Assembly: GCA_002335605.1 (NCBI GenBank)
Contig: BEDY01000001.1
Span: 4,154,001 to 4,218,000, forward strand
Length of the DNA: 64,000 bases
Reading direction: 5' to 3'
Source: Prillingera fragicola
Taxonomy: Eukaryota > Basidiomycota > Tremellomycetes > Trichosporonales > Trichosporonaceae
This document shows, piece after piece, positions 1 through 12,400 of the stretch (within the stretch, counting starts at the first letter, position 1; each line of letters opens with the position of its first letter). A program made the position numbers and the translations under genes. A model generated the notes under the pieces. The model did no database searches. It was not told the DNA's origin and worked only from the letters and a program-made list of their open reading frames with translations.

Positions 1-2
1 GG

Positions 3-137
3 ATAGAGCGTCAGCAAGAGTTCGAAGAGGAGGCCGACGACGCGCCAGAACTCGACAGGCTCGACGTCATGGACCAGCAGCCTCTTGTCACTTCTGCGCC
101 GGCGACGCACGACATGGCCTTTCCTGCGCCGCGATAG
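3..137 (+). CDS. C-terminal end of an unidentified gene (partial)
   Basis: An open frame enters from the left edge and ends at a TAG at 135-137. The visible 44 residues are acidic and then polar: a Gln/Glu-rich start, a run of Glu and Asp, then a Pro/Ala-rich end finishing in PAPR. The composition looks like the disordered tail of a fungal protein. No domain is visible, so I cannot name it. The frame is chosen because it is open from the edge, and because its codon use (GCC, GAC, CTC) matches the neighbouring genes. It could equally be the last exon of a longer spliced gene. Confidence 0.45.
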   Translation: MERQQEFEEEADDAPELDRLDVMDQQPLVTSAPATHDMAFPAPR

Positions 138-564
138 ATGGGTTGTGTAGACTAGGATGTATGATAGTGGCTCCCGGCTGTGAGCGGCAGAACATGATTT
201 TGTCTGGCACATCTGGTCACGCCTGAGAAACACACTGCCCTACGGACCCGCAAGCCACTCTTTGTCAGCATGTGCGTATCAAAACACCCCAATGAGGGGA
301 ACAACGAGTTGCAACAACGATATGATGCCAACCGAGTGCTACCCACCGAGTGGTTTTGCCGAAAATGGTCCGAGATTGATATTTCGGATCCGAGACGGTT
401 CGCGAGTGTTCGGATCCGCAGACTGATCCGCTGTTGCAAGTCGTTGTAGCTCTTGCATGCTGACGATATAAAACTAAGCGACCATGCTGCTCGATACTGA
501 CACACGCACCTCATGATCACACAAGCTTAGAATTGCTCCTTTTCCACTGATTTATAGAGTTATA
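138..564 (+). promoter_or_regulatory. Intergenic region / promoter of the MFS transporter gene
   Basis: This stretch separates the partial gene from the transporter start. A TATAAAA lies at 467-473, about 90 bp before the ATG at 565. Two identical CGGATCCG palindromes lie at 385-392 and 411-418. Each is an inverted pair of CGG triplets separated by two bases, the kind of half-site arrangement bound by fungal Zn2Cys6 regulators. A TATA box and paired sites suggest regulated rather than constitutive expression (inference). I see no supported gene here. Confidence 0.5.
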
Positions 565-2284
565 ATGCCTGATTATATTATACCCGACGACCCACCACCG
601 GGTCTTTCTTCCTCGCCTCCCAGCCACGAGATCGAGGCCAAGCCCCTGGATGAAGCCAAGGTCGACGACGAGGCAGCAATGCCGGACGGTGCAGAGACCC
701 ACCCTCTGTTGTCGCTGGGCAAGACGCGCAAAAATGTCCTCTTTGCCTGCTTTGTGCGTTACTTTCAGAGCTCAACTCTAACAACAGTGCCTGTCCATGT
801 TCATCGACTCGGCAGGCGTGAGTGCCACTTTTCTCAGCACGGCGCCCATCTCCCTCGAACTGGGAGTCAAGGCCAGTGACGAAGCCTGGGTACCCACCTC
901 GTACGGAATTGCCTTTGCGTCCTTCCTGCTGCTCGCCGGCCGCCTCGCCGACATTTTCTCACCCAAATACGTCTTTGTCATTGGCTACGGCGGCCTCGGA
1001 CTCATCTACCTCGGCATCTCGCTCGTACACAACCAGTATGGCTTTTTCGTGCTCCGCGGCGTCTCGGGCCTCTTTGCCGCCCTCACGATCCCGAGCTCGA
1101 TTAACATGATTGTCCAAATGTACCCCGATCGCGCGCTGCAGGCCCGCAAACTCGCGCTCTTCGGCACGGCAGCCGCGGTGGCATCCACGATCGCGCCCAT
1201 CCTCGTGGGCGTCTTCCTCCTCGCCTCCTGGAGGTGGTACTTTCGCTTCATCGCGTGCGTCGCCGTGCCGTTCGCCGGCCTCGCGTGGGTGCTCCTCCCG
1301 CACACCCCGGCCGTGCACCCGGCGGCAGGCAAGGGTGGGGCGCTGTGGCGCATCCTCGACTTGCCGGGGATCACGCTCCTGATCGGCGCTCTCGTCACCC
1401 TCATCCTCGCATTCACCCAGTCCGGCCTCATCGGCTGGGCGACGCCCGGCGTTCTCGTCCCGCTGTGCTTGTCGCTGGGCCTCCTCTGGCCAGCGTTTCT
1501 CGTATGGGAGCACATCTCTGCCAAGCCCCGTAAAGGCCACGAAACCGAGCCGTGCACCGCCCTCCTCCCGAGGGGTATCTGGCACTTTCCCAACATCTTC
1601 CCTCTCATCCTACAGGCAACCGTCGGCCCAATCTGGTTCTGCACCGTGCAGCTCCGTCTCGCAGTCTACTTCCAGACCGGACTCGGCGACTCGGGGATGA
1701 TCACAGCGGCAAAACTCGTGCCCATGGGCTTCTTCGCCGCTCTGGCAATGGGCGCCAGCTACCCTTTCCCATGGATAATGACGCGCCCGCGCTTCGTCCA
1801 GCCCGTGGCATGCGTGCTCGCCGCCCTCGGCTCGTTTCTCATTGCCTTTTCCGGCGGCGGCCACGGAGACATGTACTACAAGTACATTCTGGCTTCGGAA
1901 ATGTTTGGCACGTTCGGCGCTGCTATTGCGTGCATCGCAATGAACACGCTCATCATCCAGAGCTTCCCCCCGCAGTACGCTGGTGTCGCTGGGAGCTTTG
2001 TCAACACCGTCTTCCAGGTCGCCCAGGCTATAGGCATGGCCATCCAGAGCTCGCTCGTTAGTACGTCTGACGGCGTGGAGGACTGGAGCGGAGACCAGAA
2101 GGGCTACATCTTTGTGTCGTGCTGGACCGTATTTGCCGGCATCGCGTTCATGTTCTGGTGGAGGGATCCCGAGCCAGAGGTCAAGGACTCGGAGGTTGTC
2201 AGCACCGAGACTGTCGAGGGGGATGTCGAGAAGCTTGCGCCCGAGACAATCGAGCCCAAGCTAGTGGCCAAGTCCTCTGCATAG
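565..2284 (+). CDS. Major facilitator superfamily transporter (DHA2-like, about 561 aa)
   Basis: Two exons, 565-753 and 788-2284, are separated by a 34-nt intron (GT at 754, CTAAC branch-like site, AG at 787). The join gives about 561 aa. An N-terminal cytosolic tail of roughly 55 residues rich in Pro, Asp and Glu precedes a long series of hydrophobic helices. The loop between early helices reads GRLADIF, the MFS motif A position, and a later segment reads ASWRWYFRF, a pattern common in DHA2-type fungal drug/H+ antiporters and Amf1/Atr1-like carriers. The tail is again acidic. The expected role is proton-coupled export or import of a small molecule at the plasma membrane. The substrate cannot be read from sequence, and it could be an ammonium or amino-triazole type carrier rather than a drug pump. 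Confidence 0.85.
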
Positions 2285-2524
2285 ACACATAGCATGTGTG
2301 TGGTATTATAGAGCATTTAAATGTTGTAGCATCACATAATGTCATTCTCTGCCATTCACAAAGCGCCACAGGGCAAAGTGCCACTTGAAGATTGCTGGGT
2401 GGCAACGGGATCAAAATTTTCAATAATACTCTGCTCCACCCACGAGACTGACAGTCTGTAAGCGACAGAACGTCTGCGCGTGTAAAAAGGGAGATGCAGA
2501 TGCGTACGAGCAGCAAAAAGGAGA

Positions 2525-2608
2525 AGCCTAGTATGGGGCTCGAACCCATGACATTTTGATATCTTAAAGAGTAAGAGTCAAACTATCTACCGACTGATAT
2601 AACCAGGC
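2525..2608 (-). tRNA. tRNA-Lys(CUU) with 11-nt intron
   Basis: Read on the minus strand, the gene starts GCCTGGT at 2608 and closes with ACTAGGC, pairing all seven acceptor positions (one G-T wobble). The anticodon stem is TTTGA/TCAAA. The loop begins CTCTTA, giving anticodon CTT, and an 11-nt intron follows one base after the anticodon before the final loop A. The T-arm is ATGGG-TTCGAGC-CCCAT, which also serves as the internal B box. Base 2525 would be the discriminator. The intron position matches the canonical eukaryotic tRNA splice site between positions 37 and 38. Confidence 0.9.
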
Positions 2609-2936
2609 GTTGTTGTTGTCTTGCCGCGAGAGGGCTTATGAGGGTAGGCTTCGGCATGGTGAGTGGCGCTCTCGGAATTGCAATCCCCTTGCTGTACTGT
2701 ACGCGACTCATGTGATTAGTCGGCTTAATGTATACAGAGCAGTAGATGTAGGTCCCACCTGCTGGACGCTAATAGAGGAAGGGTGAGAACAGCCTTGTGG
2801 TTGTACAGTCTTTGAAGAGAACTGTGCACCGGGATCGTTGACCATCTGTTGCTTGATGTTCATGCACCTAGCCACAAGAGCCTCCCATGACGATTCATGG
2901 GCCAATGTATAGGCGAGGAATAATTACAAAATAATT

Positions 2937-5900
2937 CTACACCCGCCTAGCCTCACTCCTAGCCCACTCGCCCACACTACCCTCGAGCTGCGCAACCCGC
3001 GCACTCAGCACCTTTACGGCTGCCACGACAGCCGCATCGACTCCACCGCGAATCTCAAGCGAGAGGCGGAACAGCAACTCTGTCGTCGCATCCGACCCAC
3101 CCACAGCCTCGAGCCTGCCAACGAGCGCGGGGACGGTGGCCGCAGCCTCACCGCCGAGCACAGCCACACGCAGCGCGACGCGGGCGAGCTGCTCGAGCCG
3201 CTCGGCGTCGGCGTCGCGCGCGGCGGTGGTGAGGAACAGCGCCGCATCGACAGCCCAGCGGGGTGCCTTGTCGCTTTCCACACTGGAGGCAGCGACGGCG
3301 TCCTCGAGCAGCGACACCAGCGCTGAGCGGACCTCCTCGGTGTTGGGGCGGCCGCTGGCGGCGTCCCACTGGGAGCTGAGCCAGGGGACGAGGGAGCCAC
3401 GTAGCAATGCGCGTGCACCTGTGGGTACCTTGGCGATAGAGCTCATGGCGCCGAGGACATGGCGGCGGAAGATTGGGTCAAGCGAGGACTGGAACAGGGA
3501 CGCAAGTAGGGCGAAAGTGTTACGCCTGGCAAGGATGCGGTAGTCGGCATTGCTCTTCACGCCGTCGCGCAGGAGACGGACGATCCACGCACGCTGGCGC
3601 CTTGCGCCGTCGGCGGCCGCGTAGAGCATGCCGTAGAGCGCGGGTACGTCGCCGGCGTCCATGGTGGGACGCTGGAGGAGGAAGCGCGAGGCGAGGGGGT
3701 AGAGGAAGTGGGCGGGGTGCGCCAGTGCACGGAGGGCATGTGCCACAAACAGCGCAATGAGGGTCGGCAGACGTGGCTGCGAGGAGCTTCCATGGACAGG
3801 CTCGGGGAGGGCGTGCATCACAAGCTCGAGAGTGTGGAGCAACTGCAGCTGCTCGTGGAAGCGCTGAGCCGCCACGAGCTCGGTAGCCTTACTCAACACG
3901 TACGCAGCGACGGTACGCGTGTTGAGATCCCTGCTGGACAGCGAGCAAACAGCGAGTCCAAGGACGTTGGAACGCAGGATCTCGACCCAGTCGAGGCCGG
4001 TAAGCTCCTCTTGCAGGGTAGCAGTGAAAAGCGCAAGCACAAACACAGGGTCGTACGTGTCCTCGTCATCCGGCGCATCGCCTACATCAGGTGCGGCGGT
4101 GAAGGCGCGACGCAGCGGAAAGTTGCTGCATGTGGCAAAGACACGTTGGGCGTCCAGGCTCGTCAAAGCGTCGAGGGCGCGACCGCTCGCTGCCGTGCCA
4201 CCCGGAGCCCAGTGCTTGAGCACTGAGGTGACGGAGACCTTGCGCTGGGTCTCAAACGTCTGGAAGAGTGAGAGGACGAGTCGGTCCGCCTGCGACAGGC
4301 TGCCGCGGTAGAGAGGAACGAGGGGCTCGATGAAGTTTGGCTGACACGAGACGTAGGTCGACGCATGGAAGAGCGCATGCAGCAAACGCACAAACGCCAA
4401 GCGGTGCGCGGGCTCTGCCGAGTCACCGCAGAGCTTGAGGAGCGTCTTTGACGAAACGAGCGCTTGCAACTGGCTACGCACAAAACCGGCCTTGAGCATT
4501 GCCTTGCTCGACAGCAGCGCGGCCAGCTCGAGAGCCTCTGGCACATCCAGACGCTCAGTGACTGCCGCCGTGATAGCAGGCTCTGCGAGACCGGGGTTCA
4601 CCTCAACACGCAGAGGCTGTGCCGCACGAACAGCGTCACCGAGAGTGGCAAACGTCGCAAGCTCGGCGCCAGCGAGCTCGGCCTCGTCACTAAACAGGCG
4701 CGTGGTCCACTGCAGGCCCAGGTCGATGCCGGCCGTGATGGCGGGTGTCAAGGCCGCATTGCTAGTGTTGGCAAGAGACACGAGAGTTTGAGCGAGAGGA
4801 AGACTGAAGGCAGTGAAGGGAATACGCGCAATAGCTGCGTTGACGGCATCGGCGTGCGACACAAGCGAGGGAGCACACAGAAGCGCCCGGGCAGCAGCGT
4901 AAATGTCCTCAGTGAGCACAGGGTTGGCCAGCGCATCGACAGCAGTCTTAGCCGCCGCCCCGCCAAGCGCAGCAGGAACTTCGACAGAAGCAAGAGCAGG
5001 CAGGAGACGCACGTCCTCCAGCCAGGCCGGGTGGTCTTCCAGCGCGGCCGCGAACGCCGACGAAGCAGAGGTGGAGAGGGAGACGAGGAGCGCGAGGAGG
5101 ATGTACGCGTCGTCGTCGGCCTTGGAGACGAGATCCGTGACGATATCGGCGCTAATCTCGACGTCCAAGCGGCGCGAGAGCGAGGTCGCGACAGCACCCC
5201 GGAGCAGAGCCGAGACAGGCCTGTATGCGCCGAGGTTGAGCAATGCTGGTAAATGCGAATAAACACCAGCAGGCTTGGATGCAGTTACGAGCTTGCCGAG
5301 CACGGCAGTTACGTCGGCAGCGGTCGCGGGGGCCTTGCCCTTGGCAGCCTTTTTGGCGGCCTTGGTCGCGCGCTTGATCGTTGCAGCGAGTGCGGCATCG
5401 ACCTGCTGCGCAGATAGGAAGGGGACCCACGGCTCGAGTGCGGCGAATGCAAGCGAGGCATCAGCCGCCTTGCCCTCGACGGTCGCTACGGTGGCGTGCG
5501 CGTAGTGTTCGGCCAGCGCTGCGTCGAGCTGCACCTTGGGGGAGAGAGTGGCAGCGACCGAAGCGAGTTCGGCGCGGAAGTCGTCTCCGGCCGGAGTAAG
5601 GAAGAGATCACGCACTGATTCGTCGTTGAAGACGGCGCTCTTGAGGCGAGTACCCTCCGTGCCGCTGGCACGCTCAAGGCAACGTGAGAGGAGACGCAAA
5701 AGGTCACGCTGATCCTCGCCGCGCTTGGGCGTCACGAAGTGAACCATAAACTGCGCCTGGCGAGCACTCTCATCGGGAAGAGCTGTGTTGACAAACCAAG
5801 CAAGCTTGCCAATTTCCTTCTCTTCGCTGCCCTTGTTAAAGCGCGCAAGAGCCTTGCGCACAAACGAGCGCTCGGCCCAGTCCGCCTCATCGACGAGCTT

Positions 5901-8696
5901 GGGCGTCTCGGGGCCAGCGATGGCGAGTTTGCCACAGTCAAAGACGACGGAAAGATCGGCATTGATGAGGTCGATGATCTCGGCGAGACCGTGACGCGGC
6001 TGGCCGGCGTCGCGGGCTGCGGTGACCGAGGCAGTAAGGCGCTCGACGATCGCGCGGACAAACGTCGCGTTCGCCTGCTTGCCGAGAAGACCGACAAGGA
6101 CGCGGCGGAGGTAGTTGAGCACGACAGCGGCAGCTTCGGTGGCAATGTGCATACCAAGGAGCTTGGCGTGCAGCTGCTCGACCATGGTGAGCAGCAAAGG
6201 AGAGGCGACGGCTTGGGCGGAGAGCTCGGGAACGACATCAGCTGCCTCCTCGATATACCTGTGAGGAGTCTTGAGGGCACGGCGGACACACTCGTCGATG
6301 AACGACAGCAGGTGGATCTGCTCGGCCACAAAGAAGGGACCGCTGACCGTGTCTGAGGTGCGTGGCATGGCGTCCAGCCAAACAGGGAGCTCGAGCGTGT
6401 CATGCTCAAACAGCAGCGAGGGCTGCAGAAGCCTGTGAAGCAGGGTAGTAGTCATGGCCTGGGTAACGACGTTGCGCGTGCTGAGGTGCAGCTGCAGGAT
6501 GTGGTAGAGGTATGTGTACTGCGAGCCTGCAGCCTTATTCACCCACGACCAGTCGCGGACCTCGGACAGCAGACGCAGGACGTGCAGCTGGGACAGAGCC
6601 TCAAAGCCCTCGACATCGCCGCGAGTGTGGCCGAAACCGCCACCCATACCGACTGTGCCTAGTGTACCAACGGAGCCCACGGAGCCAGAGTCAGAGACGA
6701 CGGAGCCTTCACGGGCCTCACGACGGGCACGGCGCTCGGCGTTTGCAGACGAGGCGGAGACGAGGAGCTTTCCGACGTCAAAGCGCGCCTCACCGGCGAG
6801 ACCGGGGAGGGTCTTGTGGTAGAGACGGAAGAGACGTAGAGCTGCTTCAGTGAGCATGGCACTTCGGGCAGCAAGGGATGGCTCGATCTCGTCGTCCTCG
6901 TCCACGGGACGGGCCATGGTGGCTGCCTTCTGCGCAAACGCGATCACGACGGGAACCTCAGGAACGCGGCGGCGACACTCAATCTCGAGCTCGCGCGCTC
7001 GCGACGCCCAAGGTCCGTCCGTACCCTCCTCAAGCTCCGCCGAGATAGAGGCAAAGAGCTGCTGGACTGAGGCAAGCTTCTGCAGACCGCGAGCGAGGGC
7101 GAGAGCCGTGACGTGCTGGACAAGACTGCTGTTGTGCTGGAGACCCTTGCTAAGATGTGCCTTGGTCATTGGCGAGGGGAGCACAGACTCAACGATGGTC
7201 GTGACAAGAGGTGGCTGGGGACGGGGAGGCATGGCAGCGGCGTCAGTGCCACGAGGAGCGGGCTGGTTGAATGTTCCGCGGCCTGGCAAAGGGAGCGAGA
7301 TCACACGGCCAATGTAGGCCATTGTAGCGATCCACTTTGCGTCCAGACGAGGGTCAAGGCTGAGGGCCGAGTGCGCCCAGTAGCCGTGGACGAGCTCCGG
7401 GCAAGACTCAAACATCTTGAGCACCCAGGCGCCGACGCGACCTTCGTCGTCAACCACACGAGCACCGAGGCGCTTGACGACGTTGGACAGAATGCGATTA
7501 TGCAAGCCACGGTTGTTACGCTGCTTGCCACGCGAGTCGGTCGCGCTCTCCTCCTCCTCGCGGGGGTACCATCCCTCGTCAGGAAAGCAGATGCCTCGGC
7601 CCGGAGTGGCAGTGACACCCTCCAGGAAGCCCTCAACAATCTCGGCAATGCTGCGGCCAGTCTCGGGCTCGGTGGCGTTGCGCTCCAGAAGGCGGGCAAT
7701 GTGGTCGACAGCGCTCTCGTCGAGGAGGACGAGGGCGATCCGACGAGCGACACCAGGGGGAGGTCCCGAGATGGCTGTCCACATGGCTGTAAGAACACGG
7801 TAAATAGTTAGAGGGGGGTCGTATGCGAGACCAGCGTAGAGGGGCTGGAGAATACCCTTGGCGTGGGTGTGGAACGCCTGGGTGGGGAGGAGAGGGAGGA
7901 CAAGATGGATAGCTAGGTGGCGAATGTCGGCACGGTCAAGAGGGTCGCGGTCGCTGTACTCGACCGATCCCTCCTTGGTACGACGGCGCATGCCAAGTGC
8001 CTTGCCGATGACCTTGACGCTGCCGCCTTCGACAAGACTGGCCCACACACGGCTGGCAAGACGGCCGCGCGCCGAGCCGCCGAGCAGGTTGGCGGGGTCG
8101 GGAGTGTCGACATGCACGGCGGCGGCGGCAAGGGCCAGACCTGCAAGGAGATGCTCGCGCTTGCCCGACTGCAGGAGACGACCGAGAAGGTCGTTGTAGG
8201 GCTCATTGGGTGCGAGCAGCTTGGAGACAATGCCAACGAGCTGAGTGTGAAAGAAGGGGAGGGGAGTGAGGATCTTGATGATAAGAGCCAGGAGAAGAGC
8301 AGAGCTCTCCGCAAGCTTCTCATTACGTCCCTGCTACGTTAGTGACGCGTCTCTAGGTCGAGCTCACCTCCTCGGCCTGCTTCCATGCGTTGAAGATTTC
8401 GTCGGCGGTGGGCGAGACGTCCAGGTAGTGCTGGAGGATGAGCACGGTGGGGTGCGCGATGGCAAGGGGAAGAGCCGAGTAAGGAGTGACAATCTGCTGG
8501 TGGAATGAGACAAGAGCTGTAGGTGTTAGCAGTTGAGCGGCTCGTCACAAGGTCGGGTAGACTGACCCTGCCTTGTTCCAACTGCGAGACCGTCACGAAC
8601 GGCTGCTCCGCTCTGGAATGATCTTGTGCCTGCCACTGGGCGAGAGACAATGTCTCCTGCCAATGGCTCGTCACCACGCTTTCGCTTTGAAGCCAT
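2937..8696 (-). CDS. URB1: Nucleolar pre-ribosomal-associated protein URB1/NPA1 (about 1890 aa)
   Basis: Three exons on the minus strand: 8696-8567, 8516-8368 and 8330-2937, with introns of 50 and 37 nt. The start MASKRKRG is a basic, nucleolar-style N terminus. Early helical repeats resemble the Npa1 N-terminal domain, for example a segment running ILQHYLDVSP followed by DEIFNAW. Near the C terminus, about residues 1640-1740, RAWIVRLLRDG and YRILARRNTF match the NopRA1 domain of Urb1. Yeast Urb1 is 1764 aa, so the length fits. The protein is a helical-repeat scaffold that acts with early pre-60S assembly factors in the nucleolus. It is transcribed divergently from the arrestin-like gene. Family assignment is by motif memory, not alignment. 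Confidence 0.85.
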
Positions 8697-9401
8697 GGTG
8701 CTGGCTGTCGTTGGGAGGGTTGTGCTGTTGCTGAAGAGAGGTGCAAGTCTGCTGCTGGATGATCATCACAGTGACCGGAAATCTCAAGAAAGTGCAATCA
8801 CGTGACGACAACAATGCCATGTGCACCCCACGTGTGTGCATTATCTCGGAAGCAATTTACTTACGTAATCACGATGTACGTGCACCCTGTGTCATTGTGC
8901 ACGTCCGATGTGACTGTTATTGATCCAGCCATTGCACTCTTTTCCCTGCAACAGTCATGACCCAGCGAGCAGCAGCACAACAGCAGCAGAAAAGGTGAGG
9001 AGATCGCAGCCAATGACTCAATTTACCCAGGGCCTGGCCTAGTGACCACTAGAGCGCCTCCAGGATGACCAAAAGTAGCCAAATCGGACGGCTAGGCAGA
9101 GGGGTCATGAGCTACATGAGCAACAGGCCGTCGCAGCAACAGCAGATCGCTCGGCTCTAGTGGACAGTCTTTCGCACCTTGTCAACAGGTTCACTCACAT
9201 CTTTGACACTTACTGTCTTCTGTACCTACTTTCCCCTTCAACCTGTGTGCTCATACGTCTCTTGTGGATACTGTTTACAGCGACAGACAGCTCGCAGTAG
9301 CTTGTTTATCCACCATCGCAAACCCCTCGGCGGCTGCACCAGGCAGCGACAACAACACAACAAACAAGCCGGCAGGCGGTCATCTCGGTTCATAAACTGC
9401 T
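8697..9401. promoter_or_regulatory. Divergent promoter between URB1 and the arrestin-like gene
   Basis: About 700 bp with no supported gene. It holds AATCACGTGAC at 8797-8807 and a second CACGTG at 8829-8834. These are E-box/Cbf1-type sites, closer to the URB1 side. A TGACTCA, the Gcn4/AP-1 consensus, lies at 9014-9020. The side next to the arrestin-like start contains CAG/CAA-rich sequence that continues into the coding region. Assignment of these motifs to particular regulators is inference. Confidence 0.45.
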
Positions 9402-12400
9402 ATGTTGAACCAGACCTCTCCCCGTCCGCACGGTCTAGGCATCTACGGCGGCTCGCCCCAACGCATGCAGCAGCAGGTATTCCAAGGACACTCGCCTGGA
9501 CACCTGCAGGCCTACCAGCAGCAGCAGCGGCAACAACAACAACAACACCCAGTCTACCAGCAAGGTCCACCTCGCTACAGCATACCCTCCACCCCCCCTC
9601 ACAACTCGCCACACCGCAACTCGCAGCAATTCCGCCAGCAGCAACAGCAAACATCCCCCTCTCCAGGACCAAGGCATTATACCTCGTCGTCCCCTAACAG
9701 GCCGTCGCCGCTACACATGCCGCCATCGCCGACTCGCGGGCAGGGTGTTTTGCTACCCCAGACGTCGCCAAACCGCGGTCAAACTCAACGTCTGATCGTT
9801 CACAATCCCGACCCCCAAGCTGCGCCCCAGCAGCAGTCGCAGCAGTCTTCATTTGCTCTCCGCCCCACGCACAGCGCACCACGCGGCGGCGCATTCTCGA
9901 CCTTTAGCTCAATCCCTCCCCCTCCCCAGCCGTCGTTTGCCCCAGCGGCCAACTCGCCACTCAGGGCCATGGCCGACAACCGTATGACGCAGCAGGGCTA
10001 CGAGAGGGCCGAGTCTGAGCCACCCCCTCCCATCGTCGACGATGAACAGCCCAGCTCGGCCGACTCCAGCTCCAAGAGCAGTGCGTTGTCGATCGGTCAG
10101 ATCAAGACTGCAGAGGTCCGCAGGCTGTCGCGTGGAAACGACGAAAACAACAACAGCACACAGCGCAACGCTTCGGATGACGAGAGCGATGAGGAGGAGC
10201 GCATCCGTTTGCCGTCAGACCACCCACGTGCATCCCAACAGGTTCCCCAGGTTCCCCGTGGTGTCCGTCTTCCCTCTGGCCCACCAACGACGCTCGCGCC
10301 GCCAGCCCCCGAGAGCCATACGAGCTCGTGGGACCAGTCCAAGGAGCGCCTCGCTGCTGAGTTTCCAGTCCCGCCCTCGGTGCAGGACAGGCCATACATG
10401 GCCAGTAGCCCCGGTTCGCCTAGCACCTCGAACGACAGCTGCGTGACGGCCAAGACAACGCAGGGTGGGTCGCAGACAGCGCTCATTCAGCCGGTCGTCT
10501 GGGCGAGTTCGGACGAGTCGGCCACAGCCCCCTCGGTCCCAGGTGGCGTCCCTCCTGCTAGTAAACACCCGTGGCCAGCTCAGGCGTCGCCCAGCAAGAA
10601 GGCCGATCGCGCGCTGCACCGCCAGTCCGACCCCCTTGTTGGCCGGCACTCGCGTAACCAGGCGCTGTTCGCTGCTGAGACTGGCGGCATGATCATGCTT
10701 GACGGCGACCGGATCTCGCCCGGGGAAGGTCCCGGAGAAGTGTCCAAGATGCCCCAGCAGCCTTCGATTCCCGGCTACCCGCCCGTGCCAGCGACGGCAC
10801 CCCGCTCGCCGTTGTCGCAGGAGGTGCGCCCGGAGCAAGCACCTCCGCCCTTTCTGCAGGCTGCTCAGCCCTTCCAGCAGTTCCACGAGCAGAACCAGCA
10901 GCGCTGGTCGGACGTCTCCGATCCCGAAACCAAGGCGCAGCAGTGGGCGAACGGCAACACTCCTGGCCTTGACTTTTCCCGCCCCCGCTCACACAACAAC
11001 TCTGGTGATTCAGGCGACCGTACCTCTTTCGAGTCCGATCTGTCGCGCCGCCGCGCACACCACGCGCGTAGGCATAGTGATGGTGAGGCGCTCGCAAGGC
11101 AGGGTACGCTCTTCCACCCTGCCAGCAATAGCGAGCGCGCGGCGCAGGAGCTGGACGTCATGCTTGGCAAGCCACGTTCGAGAAGGCTTTCCGCCAACAA
11201 GATTCTCGCCGCGCCCGATATGCCAAAGAACGAAAAAGTGCGCCTTGAAGCGAGCAAGAAGTCACGCGCGCGTGTGGAGCTCGACGTTGTTCTTGAGCGC
11301 GAGTGCGTCGTGGAGGGCTGCGAGCTCCGCGGCCGCCTTGAAGTCGTCGTCAACGGCGGCAAAAACGCCAACGGCCTGCGTGTCGGTGCAGGCAAGATTC
11401 GCGTACTGGGCTTTGAGGAGTTGGCGGGCTCGAGGCACATCTTCTACCAGCACCAATACCAGCTGCCTCTCTTCGGCACTGATCCCAACGGCCCCCGCAG
11501 CAGTCTCTTTGCCGACGGTCGCGACGAGGAAGCCTTCCGCCTCGCTCGGGAAGGTACGCACACGATCCCCTTCTCAGTGCCTCTGCCCGTAGGCGAGGGC
11601 GCGCGCGGCTGCTACACGTCGCCGAACAACAAGGGCCCGAACGTGCGGTACGTCGTCGTGGGCAGTCTCAAGCTGCACATTCCCCAGACGCGGAAACGCG
11701 CCATTGCGCACTTTTACCGGCCCCTCGTGCTCTTGCCGTATCTCAACCCTGCCAGCGCTTTGGCGCCGTCGCGATCGCCCCTTGTGCACTCTGTCGAGAG
11801 TGGGCTTGGGTGGAGCATTGGCGGCGAGAAGGGCAAGGTTGGCGTGCAGGTTGCGCTGGGTCGGCGCAATTGGGTGTCTGGACAGCGAGTGTGGTGTGAG
11901 GTCAGCGTCAAGAATGATTCAAACAAGAAGGTGAGTTTACGGAAGCCGGCGCTGGCTGATGATAGATCAACAAGTGTGCTCTGGCAGTTATTCAGACTGT
12001 GCATGTGTTTGGTGCGCCGACCAAGGGCAAGGGACGGTGCATCCCGCAAGACCCGGTGTCGACTACGAAGAAGAAGATTGCCGAAGAGTTTATCGAGGCC
12101 GACTTTATGGCCCTGGGCACGGGACATGTCACAGGCAAGAGCTGGTGGACGGGTCTGGAGCCCGGAGAGTGGAATCGCTGGGACATGAGCGTGCCCATTC
12201 CATCTGGCATGATCTCGATCCCGCGGGGCCAGTTTGTTGAGGTTTCATATGTCCTCCGCGTCACTGTCAACGGCAGCATCTATGTCGACGCACCGCTTCG
12301 CTTGATCAACTTTCAGTCCATCGACCCCCCGCCCATGGCCTCCGACACACGGCGGATCAAGAGCGGCCGCGTCCCCGTTCCCGCTCACACGCAGCAGCAA

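Noticed and set aside
959..1644. Long antisense open frames over the MFS gene and similar ones over URB1, COG6 and NUP133
   Set aside because: These are shadows of GC-rich coding sequence on the other strand, rich in Arg/Ala/Ser and without motifs.
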